Under the pieces are notes generated by a model that was given only the letters and a program-made list of their open reading frames with translations, was not told the origin of the DNA and did not search any database. Positions 57,055-64,000 of a stretch of 64,000 bases of DNA are shown one piece after another. The stretch lies in assembly GCF_000317245.1 (NCBI RefSeq), contig NZ_AJLJ01000271.1, positions 1 through 64,000 on the forward strand, given 5' to 3'. This DNA is from Fischerella muscicola SAG 1427-1 = PCC 73103 (GTDB lineage Bacteria; Cyanobacteriota; Cyanobacteriia; Cyanobacteriales; Nostocaceae). Positions within the stretch are counted from its first letter, which is position 1. Each line of letters opens with the position of its first letter. A program made the translations under genes and the position numbers.

Positions 57055-57592
57055 AGGCTTTTTTCTGGCTTTTTCACAACTCAACTACACAATACCTGAG
57101 TAGTTAAGTATTTAGGATTTACCTCTGGATGGATTTAGAAAGATGTTCCAAAAGATATTTGTGAACGAGATAGAGATCATGCATGTCTTATAAACAACAA
57201 ATACTTGTGTATTACATTCAAACTTAGAGAAAATATTTATTCGTCTTGATCTGTATATTATTTTTTATTCAAGTTTTTTATTTGGACTATATTTGTTATG
57301 TGATCTCTAAAAATTACCTAATTTTTTACTATGTACTGATAATTTGTTAAAATTTGTAAATGAATTTATATCTAATGATACATATTCTAGAGTGTTTGTT
57401 TTTTACAAAGTAACTTTATTTAAACAATGCTTCTTACTGATGGTAGATAAAATTTGCAATTCAACCTTTAGGCAGTGATGAGCTATTATTCCTGTCATAG
57501 TATGAAACATAAGAGTCTATTATTATTTGTATTCACTGATAGTGATCATAGAAGCAAACTTATTAGTAAAAAATGCTAGGGGTGTACAGTCC
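57055..57592. other. AT-rich divergent intergenic region
   Basis: 538 bp between the rhomboid and response regulator genes, very AT-rich. No hairpin or ORF I can support; promoters of both genes must lie here. Confidence 0.4.
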
Positions 57593-58258
57593 ATGCCCTT
57601 GACGATCCTTGTAGTGGATGACGATCCGGGCACTCGTCTGTCTATCAGCGATTATCTTGAACTATCCGGCTACTCGGTAATTATTGCTGATGACGGTCAA
57701 GAGGCTTTAGCAAAGGTGGAAGAGTACCATCCTGATTTGATGGTTACTGATATTGTCATGCCACGAATGAATGGTTATGAACTGGTACGCCAAGTGCGCC
57801 AACAATCTGCATTTCGTTTGTTGCCAGTCATTTTGTTGACAGCACGAACAAAAACACAGGAAAGAATACTCGGTTATCAATCTGGATGTGATTTATACTT
57901 GCCCAAGCCTTTTGAATTAGAAGAGTTGGGGGCAGCTATTCGTAATTTGTTGGCGCGATCGCAAATTATTCAATCTGCATACCGTCTTTCTGATCTCGAA
58001 AATACTAATGCTTTAGAGGCTAACGGCTCACAGTTAACTCACATTCAAAAATCCCAGTGGTTTTCAGAACTAACTTCCAGAGAACAAGAAGTTTTAGAAC
58101 TTTTGACTCATGGTCTTTCTAATGCTGATATGGGTCAAAAGTTACACCTAAGTCCTCGAACGGTGGAAAAGTATGTTAGCAGTTTGTTGAGAAAAACAGG
58201 CACTAACAACAGAGCTGAATTAGTACGTTTTGCGATGAAGCATGGTCTAGTGGAATGA
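57593..58258 (+). CDS. Response regulator, NarL/LuxR type
   Basis: 221 residues from the ATG at 57593 (MPLTILVVDDDPG); the frame is open 22 codons upstream, but these are unlike a receiver domain. The receiver is complete: DDD acidic pocket at 9-11, phospho-acceptor D53 (VTDIVMP), Thr in LLTARTK and K105 (LPKPFE). The C-terminal LuxR-type helix-turn-helix (about 155-221) reads LTSREQEVLELLTHGLSNADMGQKLHLSPRTVEKYV. It is similar in layout to plastid/cyanobacterial Ycf29-like regulators; that link is tentative. No kinase adjacent. Confidence 0.9.
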   Translation: MPLTILVVDDDPGTRLSISDYLELSGYSVIIADDGQEALAKVEEYHPDLMVTDIVMPRMNGYELVRQVRQQSAFRLLPVILLTARTKTQERILGYQSGCDLYLPKPFELEELGAAIRNLLARSQIIQSAYRLSDLENTNALEANGSQLTHIQKSQWFSELTSREQEVLELLTHGLSNADMGQKLHLSPRTVEKYVSSLLRKTGTNNRAELVRFAMKHGLVE

Positions 58259-58271
58259 AGGGTGAGAGAAA

Positions 58272-58370
58272 CAAGGGAGACAAGGGAGACAAGGGAGACA
58301 AGGAAGACGGGAAAATAACTAATGATAATTGATACTTTACCCTTGACTATTGACTATTGACTATTGACCA
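58272..58370. repeat. 9-bp and 7-bp tandem repeats
   Basis: Four CAAGGGAGA units (the last CAAGGAAGA) at 58272-58307, then three TTGACTA units plus TTGACCA at 58343-58370. STRR-type intergenic repeats after the response regulator gene. Confidence 0.75.
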
Positions 58371-58474
58371 CTACTAACTACTATTAAAAAAATATTTATA
58401 GCTTGTGAATTTTATACAAGTTAGTAAATAATTATCTGTATCAAAGTTATGATTTTTGCTGCGTTGCGATCGCT

Positions 58475-59446
58475 CTAATCACCAAAAGCTAGTTGAGACT
58501 CTATTGGATCGATAGCTGCTCGCCAGACATCGTATCCATTCTCGTTTAAATGTAATCCATCTGTGGTTAAATCTTCTCGCAAGTTACCTTCAAAATCTGC
58601 AAACCACTTGTAAAGATTGAGATAATTTACTCCTTCTTTTTGGGCAATTAAAGCAAGTTGATGATTGATAGCGCGAATACGAATATTAGAAATATTAGAC
58701 CAGCGGCTTGGTAAAATAGATTGAACAATAATCATACTATCAGGATGATTTTGTCGTAAGCGTTGCATAATCAAGCGAGAATTGCTTAAAATCGCTTCAT
58801 CGCTTCTACCTTTGCGTAAGTCGTTAATCCCAACCATGACATAAATAACAGTCGGTTTTGTTTTGGCAAAAGCCGATAATCTTTTTAAAACGCCACTAGA
58901 AGTATCTCCAGAAATTCCCTGATTCAACCACAATTTTTCACCAGGAAGGATTTGTTTCGGAAACCACATACTCAAAGAATCACCAACTAGAATACTTAAG
59001 CGATTTTTACCTTGACCTTTAGCCATTGCTTTGGCTTCCATCGCTAGCAAACTTTTCCAATCTTCATAAGTTAATTGATGCTTATTGCCAGAATCCCATA
59101 ATGTCTTCAATTCCTCGTCAGCTACACGTGTATAAATTTGACCAGCTTTCAGCGCAGCTAATCTATGATAATAAAGTTGGCTTCCAGACGTAGGCTTCTC
59201 AACTATTCTATAGCTCGGTGTTAAAAATGATTCTGTTGCTACAGGCAAATTCTGCTCGCTAAATTCTGGTGGAGAGGTTTCCAAAGTAGGGACTAATGTC
59301 TCACTTGCTACTGGCTGTAAGTTGTCTTGGTTTTTCCAATTTACTTGATGATCATCAGTATGAAAAATAGATTGCTCTGGTAAAGTCGATACTGGTAAAA
59401 CCAATCCTGTTACTAAACCTGCTGTTAACAGATACACATCCCTCAT
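58475..59446 (-). CDS. SGNH/GDSL-type hydrolase with N-terminal signal or anchor
   Basis: 323 residues from the ATG at 59446 (MRDVYLLTAGLVTGLVLP); the frame is open 12 codons more. A signal peptide or membrane anchor occupies about 1-22, a Pro/Ser-rich linker of about 70 residues follows, then the hydrolase: block I VGDSLSMW (Ser nucleophile), block III VGINDLRKG (Asn), block V DGLHLNENGY (Asp-His). Gly of block II lies in NQGISGDTSSG. It acts outside the cytoplasmic membrane on an ester or O-acetyl glycan; substrate unknown. Confidence 0.87.
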   Translation of the reverse strand: MRDVYLLTAGLVTGLVLPVSTLPEQSIFHTDDHQVNWKNQDNLQPVASETLVPTLETSPPEFSEQNLPVATESFLTPSYRIVEKPTSGSQLYYHRLAALKAGQIYTRVADEELKTLWDSGNKHQLTYEDWKSLLAMEAKAMAKGQGKNRLSILVGDSLSMWFPKQILPGEKLWLNQGISGDTSSGVLKRLSAFAKTKPTVIYVMVGINDLRKGRSDEAILSNSRLIMQRLRQNHPDSMIIVQSILPSRWSNISNIRIRAINHQLALIAQKEGVNYLNLYKWFADFEGNLREDLTTDGLHLNENGYDVWRAAIDPIESQLAFGD

Positions 59447-59758
59447 ATCGTAGTTTCTCCCAATAGTTGCTCCTTTTCCCAAAAGCAGCTTTTTTTAGCT
59501 GGTATCAGGAAAATTCTTCATTAGCTAAATTATCACCTTTTACAGTATTTACACTGAACAGGTGTAATTAGCTAGCTTGTGAGATTAGTTTTTACAATAT
59601 CTTTAATGACTTTATCTACTGTTAATAACGTCTAATTAAATACTTTATATATAGAAATCTTAGGGTTTTTACTAGGTTAGCAATTTTCATTACTTCAGGG
59701 CAATGACCTTGGTGTAAGACCTCTTACACCCCATACCCACTTCCAAATCAGGACATTG
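59447..59758. other. Intergenic region, no gene seen
   Basis: 312 bp upstream of the SGNH gene and downstream of the methyltransferase gene (both minus strand). AT-rich with a GTAAGACCTCTTAC palindrome near 59715-59728. Confidence 0.4.
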
Positions 59759-60664
59759 TCAAGTCTCAAACCGATAACGGCTGCCGATAACATAATCTTC
59801 ACTCATTTCAAACGAAATCCATCGCCTTTGCCAATTCTCAGCCACAAAACCTGTTGTATTAGAACCTGCGAACGCATCTAATACTAAATCGCCTTCATCG
59901 GTTAAAAATTTGACAAAGAACTCTGCAAATCCTTGAGGAAAACGCGCAGGATGGGGTTGTATTCCCGCTGCTTTACAGCGACGTAGGTATGCACTGTTAG
60001 ATTCAGTATTAGCAATTTCTAACAAATTAGGTGGTATTGCACCCTGATTATCCTTTTGAAAACAATTAGAAATATCATGTCCACTAGGACGTATTTTCGC
60101 TTTATAGCCATTTTTAAGTAACTGCTTCATACTCTTACTGTATGGCTTTAAAACTTTTCTATTATCTGCTTTTGGATAAGGCGTTTTCGATAACCACCAA
60201 ACTACATTGACTGAATCTTTAACACGAATGCGTCTAACTGTCACCCACTCAGCTGGGGTAGGTAGTCGCGCCGGATTATAGTGATAAAATTCTTGAGCAA
60301 GAAAAAAACCAACTTCTTTACACAGCCTGACTAATAATTCATATTGGTAGATACTTCGCACTGGATTACCAGGTAGATAAGCACCACCTAAATCCAACAC
60401 AAATGAGCCATTATCTGTAAGTACCCGTTTAAATTCATAAGCGAAAGGTAGAAACCATTCAATATATTTTTCGGCGCTTTGATTACCGTATTCTTTTTGA
60501 CGAGTCAGTGCAAATGGCGGTGAAGTCAATATTAAGTTGATGCTGCTGTCTGGAATAGATTTAATCAGTTCTTGGCTATCTCCCAGATATACTGAGCCAT
60601 AATTTTGAGAGTAATAAGGTGTAAATTTTATTGCTTGTTTTGGCGTTACTTGTTCTTGTGTCAA
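59759..60664 (-). CDS. Solitary beta-class DNA methyltransferase (N4-cytosine or N6-adenine)
   Basis: 301 residues. Catalytic motif IV TSPPFAL (47-53) lies near the N-terminus and the AdoMet-binding motif I DAFAGSNTTGF lies near the C-terminus, the beta-class order. SPPF favours N4-cytosine modification. No restriction endonuclease is adjacent, so it is probably a solitary, genome-wide methylase. An orthology to the GGCC-modifying enzymes of Anabaena and Synechocystis is possible but unproven. The start is TTG; an in-frame TAA lies five codons upstream. It is 102 bp downstream of the cyanase gene on the same strand. Confidence 0.87.
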   Translation of the reverse strand: MTQEQVTPKQAIKFTPYYSQNYGSVYLGDSQELIKSIPDSSINLILTSPPFALTRQKEYGNQSAEKYIEWFLPFAYEFKRVLTDNGSFVLDLGGAYLPGNPVRSIYQYELLVRLCKEVGFFLAQEFYHYNPARLPTPAEWVTVRRIRVKDSVNVVWWLSKTPYPKADNRKVLKPYSKSMKQLLKNGYKAKIRPSGHDISNCFQKDNQGAIPPNLLEIANTESNSAYLRRCKAAGIQPHPARFPQGFAEFFVKFLTDEGDLVLDAFAGSNTTGFVAENWQRRWISFEMSEDYVIGSRYRFET

Positions 60665-60766
60665 GAGAATCTGTATTTATAACTAATTTTTCTAGCCAAT
60701 TCTGATTTGACCCCTGTTTGTAATCAAGAGGGGATCTCAGGCAGAAAATATGGCGTCAATGAAAAT

Positions 60767-61207
60767 CTACCACTTTTTATAGGGAAGAAATTTTCCAGAC
60801 ATGATCACTTTAACGCGATCGCCTTTGGGGTCTTCTTCTTTTTCAATATCCAAAGTAAAATCAATTGCGCTCATAATCCCATCACCAAACTTGTCGTGAA
60901 TCACCGCTTTCATTGGCATTCCATACACCTGCATAATTTCGTAAAAACGGTAAATCAGAGGATCTGTTGGTACAACTGGTCCTAATCCTTTAACAGGATA
61001 TTCTATTAATTCTTCCACATAAGTTTCATCAAGTCCTAATGCTTCAACTAATTGTTTTGCCTCTGACTGTGAAGCACTAGCTTGACGATAGATAACAGCC
61101 GCAATCCATACTTCATCACGCCCCAAAATCTTTTCTAAATCTGTAAAGCTTAGTCCCTTGTCTTTTTTTGCTGTCAACAGCTTTTGAGTAATTTCGGGAA
61201 TAGACAT
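60767..61207 (-). CDS. cynS: Cyanase
   Basis: 146 residues, cyanate hydratase, which converts cyanate and bicarbonate to ammonia and CO2. Catalytic residues R87 and E90 (LIYRFYEI) and S113 (GIMSAIDF) keep the exact spacing of the E. coli enzyme (R96, E99, S122). The N-terminal helix-turn-helix-like domain and C-terminal KFLPYKKW are typical. The frame opens 23 codons earlier, but AGGAG lies 8 bases before the ATG at 61207. No cynA/B/D transport genes are adjacent. Confidence 0.95.
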   Translation of the reverse strand: MSIPEITQKLLTAKKDKGLSFTDLEKILGRDEVWIAAVIYRQASASQSEAKQLVEALGLDETYVEELIEYPVKGLGPVVPTDPLIYRFYEIMQVYGMPMKAVIHDKFGDGIMSAIDFTLDIEKEEDPKGDRVKVIMSGKFLPYKKW

Positions 61208-61553
61208 ATAAAGTCTCCTGTAGTTACTTGCTGGTCTAAGATTATATCCCACATTCCGCACTTCAATAAGTAGCATAGGTAAACTACATAAACAGAAAAT
61301 TTACTCATGAGAATTTGAACAATTAAGTAACCAGAAAATAAATAAATTATCCACATCAAAATTCCAGTTTTTTTATTGTGTAAAAAAGACAGTGGCTAGA
61401 AGACTTTTTGGCGCTACCAAACGGAATTCCCTCAGATGACACATAAATCCAATGAAATTACTGGGATTCTTGCATTATTGGAATTGCTAGATATCACAGG
61501 CTCTATCATTACTAATGCTATGATAATAGTACGAACGCTAAGTATCTCCTCAA
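61208..61553. other. Divergent intergenic region of cynS and the MarR gene
   Basis: 346 bp. An imperfect inverted repeat ACTAAT-N8-AATAGT at about 61511-61530, near the MarR gene start, could be an autoregulatory operator (weak). I did not find a perfect NtcA-type GTA-N8-TAC site upstream of cynS. Confidence 0.35.
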
Positions 61554-62021
61554 ATGGTTTCTACATCTGAAAATTCTGTAGCTTTGGAGTCGTGGCAGCA
61601 AACTAGAGCGCCATACAATCTTGGCTATCGAATCAAATTGCTATCTCAACTTCTCTATCGCAAATTTACAGAACGTCTGGAACCTTACGGCTTGACTCCC
61701 TTTCATTGGGTAATTTTATGTTGTTTATGGGAGGAAAATGGTTTACCGACTTCCACTATTGGCGAAAGACTCAAACAAGTAGGAGGTACGCTAACTGGGG
61801 TACTGGATCGGATGGAAGAACGCGGCTTAGTTCGCCGAGAACGAGATTGTCGCGATCGCCGCATTTGGCGAATTTGGTTGACGGATGCTGGCAAGGAATT
61901 AGAAAGTATTTTGCCTGATCTGGCTGTGGAAGTGCGTGAGCAAGCTTTGCAAGGTATTTCCCACACTGAACGCGAACAATTTTCCCAAATAATCAATCAG
62001 GCGATCGCGAATTTATCGTGA
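61554..62021 (+). CDS. MarR family transcriptional regulator
   Basis: 155 residues. Winged helix-turn-helix core: LTPFHWVILCCLWEENGLPTS, TIGERLKQVGGTLTGVLDRMEERGLVRRERDCRDRRIWRIWLT, the canonical recognition helix and Asp/Arg wing. Members repress efflux genes and respond to small phenolic or lipophilic ligands. The downstream HlyD-type adaptor and MFS gene fit an efflux operon under its control (inference from order). Confidence 0.92.
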   Translation: MVSTSENSVALESWQQTRAPYNLGYRIKLLSQLLYRKFTERLEPYGLTPFHWVILCCLWEENGLPTSTIGERLKQVGGTLTGVLDRMEERGLVRRERDCRDRRIWRIWLTDAGKELESILPDLAVEVREQALQGISHTEREQFSQIINQAIANLS

Positions 62022-62298
62022 GAGCGGGGATCAGGGAATGGGGACAAGGAGGACAAAGGAGACAAGGGAGATGGGTAGAATAACAATTGACAATTGACAC
62101 TTGAGACTTGACCAACAACCAACCTTAATCTTTCTTTAAGAATAGATATATATCACCCGATTGGGTGTAGTTACATTCAATTTTTTTTCAGAAAATATTA
62201 CGTATACGAAGTAATTATTCCCTAACCAATCTTAGTTAAATATTACGACCACTAAATAATTTATATAATTCCGCGCTGGAGCAGGAGAATTTACAATC

Positions 62299-63768
62299 AT
62301 GGAACGTTCAAGCACTACCAATCTCAACAACAATAACGGACACAGCAAAACAGCTGTCTTGGAAAAAGAATTAGTTACAGATACAGAAGAATTGAAAACT
62401 CGTACCCAAGCAGTAGCAATACCAGAAGCGCCGGAGGTGGAGAAGCAACAGCCCACTTCACCCAAAGGTAAGAAACCAATCAAGCTGATTTTGGCAGCCT
62501 TGGGTGTGGGTGCAGTTGCAGCTAGTGGTTTTGGATTTCGCTGGTGGCAATATGCTTCTACCCATCAGGAAACAGACAACGCCCAGATTGCGGGACACGT
62601 CCACCAAGTTAGTACTCGGATTCCGGGAACTGTTGCTCAAGTGCTGGTAAATGATAACCAGTTTGTAAAACAGGGACAGTTGCTAGTCAAACTTGATCCC
62701 CAAGACTACCAAAGTAAAGTTCAGCAGACAGAAGCAGCCTTAGCAAATGCTAAGGCTCAAGCGGAGGCTGCACAAGCGAATATTACCTTAACATCACAAA
62801 CTAGCAGCGCTCAGACAAATCAAGCGCAAGGAAATGTTAACGCTGCTTTAGCAGCAATTTCCACAGCCCAAGCAGCAGTACAAGAAGCAAAAGCAGGTAT
62901 TCCCACAGCCCAAGCTCAAGTTCGTTCTGCCGAAGCTGCGGTTCCAGCAGCCCAAGCACAAGTAGCACAAGCCGAGGCAAATTTGCAAAAAGCCCAAGCT
63001 GACTATAACCGCTACCAAACTTTATATCAACAAGGTGCGATCGCTCGTCAGCAATTGGACACAGCCAAAGCCGCTTATGGTGTGGCACAAGCACAAAAAA
63101 ATGCTGCCGTTCAAGGAGTTCAACAAGCCCAAGCACAACTAGCTGCTGCTAAACAAGGAGTTGCCAAAGCCCAGTCCCAACTAGCACAAGCCCAAGAAGG
63201 AGTTGCTAGCGCCCAAGCGAAACTCGCAGCATCCCAAGGAGGATTACAACAAGCTACCGCCACTAAGCAAGACACAGCCGTAAAACGCAGTCAGTATGAT
63301 GCAGCTAAGGCAGCCATTAGTCAAGCACAAGCTTCTCTTAACGATGCTCAATTGCAGCTATCCTACACCAACATTACCGCCCCCAGTAGTGGACGGGTAG
63401 GTAGGAAAAATGTGGAAGTTGGTAACAGAGTACAAACAGGAACACCATTAATGGCGATCATTGATAACGAGAATTGGCTTGTCGCCAACTTCAAAGAAAC
63501 CCAACTCGAAAACATGAAACCGGGGGAACCAGTAGAAATCAAGCTGGATGCTTTACCTCATCACACTTTCGAGGGACATGTTGACAGCATTTCGCCAGCT
63601 TCCGGCGCTCAATTTGCCTTATTGCCACCAGATAACGCCACAGGCAACTTTACCAAAATTGTACAGCGGGTCCCAGTCAAAATCGTTTTTGATCAAAACA
63701 GTATCAAGGGCTATGAATCACAGATTTTACCAGGCATGTCTGCGGAAGTGAGCGTCAAAGTTAAATAA
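62299..63768 (+). CDS. HlyD/EmrA family membrane fusion protein
   Basis: 489 residues, periplasmic adaptor of a multidrug efflux pump. Cytoplasmic N-terminus about 1-55, one membrane helix about 56-80, lipoyl half-motif (HVHQVSTRIPGTVAQVLVNDNQFVKQGQ), then a long Ala/Gln-rich coiled-coil hairpin at about 125-350 with many KAQAEAAQA-like heptads, the second lipoyl half (NITAPSSGRVGRKNVEVGNRV) and a beta-barrel domain. The hairpin is long for EmrA. Ribosome site AGGAG at 62283-62287. It follows MarR by 277 bp and precedes the partial MFS gene. Confidence 0.92.
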   Translation: MERSSTTNLNNNNGHSKTAVLEKELVTDTEELKTRTQAVAIPEAPEVEKQQPTSPKGKKPIKLILAALGVGAVAASGFGFRWWQYASTHQETDNAQIAGHVHQVSTRIPGTVAQVLVNDNQFVKQGQLLVKLDPQDYQSKVQQTEAALANAKAQAEAAQANITLTSQTSSAQTNQAQGNVNAALAAISTAQAAVQEAKAGIPTAQAQVRSAEAAVPAAQAQVAQAEANLQKAQADYNRYQTLYQQGAIARQQLDTAKAAYGVAQAQKNAAVQGVQQAQAQLAAAKQGVAKAQSQLAQAQEGVASAQAKLAASQGGLQQATATKQDTAVKRSQYDAAKAAISQAQASLNDAQLQLSYTNITAPSSGRVGRKNVEVGNRVQTGTPLMAIIDNENWLVANFKETQLENMKPGEPVEIKLDALPHHTFEGHVDSISPASGAQFALLPPDNATGNFTKIVQRVPVKIVFDQNSIKGYESQILPGMSAEVSVKVK

Positions 63769-63941
63769 GTTGGTTATTTGTCATTTGTCAATGGTCAATG
63801 GTCATTAGTTATTCCCCGCTCTTTGATCCCCAACTTCCTCCTGACGACTATTTCCGTTTCCGCCAATGGAGAGGGGTGAAGGTGAAATCTTTTCATTATC
63901 GTCAATTAGGTAAATCTGTTGACTAATCAGCATTGATCTGC

Positions 63942-64000
63942 ATGAAAACACAAACTCAAAAACAGGTGCTATTACCAGCATTCAGATCGAGAAATTACCG
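63942..64000 (+). CDS. Start of an MFS transporter gene (partial)
   Basis: The frame is open from the ATG at 63942 to the window end (about 19 residues). FRSRNY is the typical start of the DHA-type MFS transporters before their first membrane helix. An efflux partner of the HlyD-type adaptor is expected here, but the window shows too little to be sure. Confidence 0.5.
   Translation, partial: MKTQTQKQVLLPAFRSRNY

Noticed and set aside
61208-61553. NtcA site upstream of cynS
   Set aside because: No GTA-N8-TAC with proper spacing to a -10 box was found.
1-64000. tRNA or rRNA genes
   Set aside because: I found no cloverleaf with a convincing T-loop and no rRNA-like stretch by eye; a covariance-model scan would be decisive.

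Overview
The window is chromosomal DNA of a cyanobacterium, most likely a filamentous heterocyst-forming (Nostocales-type) species. The reasons are adjacent psaA and psaB photosystem I genes, an IctB-type inorganic-carbon gene, a valyl-tRNA synthetase carrying the cyanobacterial CAAD membrane-anchor domain, a KGK-domain protein, very frequent HIP1 octamers (GCGATCGC), and heptamer-type short tandem repeats in the intergenic spaces. The genus cannot be fixed from the sequence alone. I saw no rRNA, tRNA, CRISPR array, transposase or integrase.

Layout. 0-7 kb: an ARMT1-like damage-control phosphatase, a glutamine-synthetase-family enzyme, an acyl-ACP-desaturase-like diiron protein, a DUF937 protein with a perfect EF-hand-type loop, and a membrane histidine kinase. 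7-15 kb: a membrane GTPase, then four consecutive minus-strand membrane proteins (APC permease, CadD-like transporter, TauE/SafE exporter, DUF1634), a secreted protein and a PAP2 phosphatase. 15-20 kb: valS with CAAD, a GxxExxY nuclease-fold protein and an N-acetylglucosamine-kinase-like enzyme.

20-27 kb is the most unusual part. A 1197-residue ATPase with 14 nearly identical WD40 repeats lies next to a CHAT (caspase-like) protease fused to a related ATPase. Two small uncharacterised proteins and a 21-bp minisatellite follow, with MITE-like palindromes between the genes. It looks like a sensor/NTPase/protease signalling or conflict island; that function is inference.

27-35 kb: a GDSL-esterase autotransporter, an orphan sugar-ABC permease, a KGK protein, a thioredoxin-NHL protein, a glutaminase and a lipoprotein. 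35-40 kb: psaA and psaB ending in a clear intrinsic terminator. 40-46 kb: a nitroreductase-like protein, a small Cys/His protein, a Kir-type potassium channel and a pentapeptide-repeat membrane protein, followed by a 945-bp gene-free, repeat-rich gap.

46-64 kb: a glycosyltransferase, a chimera of a cNMP-binding-like domain, a degenerate sigma-54-type AAA+ domain and a membrane polyferredoxin, LtrA, a GAF pseudo-histidine-kinase, IctB, a WGxxGxxG protein, SmpB, a rhomboid protease, a LuxR-type response regulator, an SGNH hydrolase, an orphan DNA methyltransferase, cyanase, and a MarR / HlyD / (partial) MFS efflux locus cut by the window end.

Most genes are single transcription units separated by dispersed repeats. 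The clearest candidate operons are psaA-psaB, the 12290-to-8646 transport cluster, the 26186-to-20136 minus-strand ATPase cluster, and marR-hlyD-MFS.
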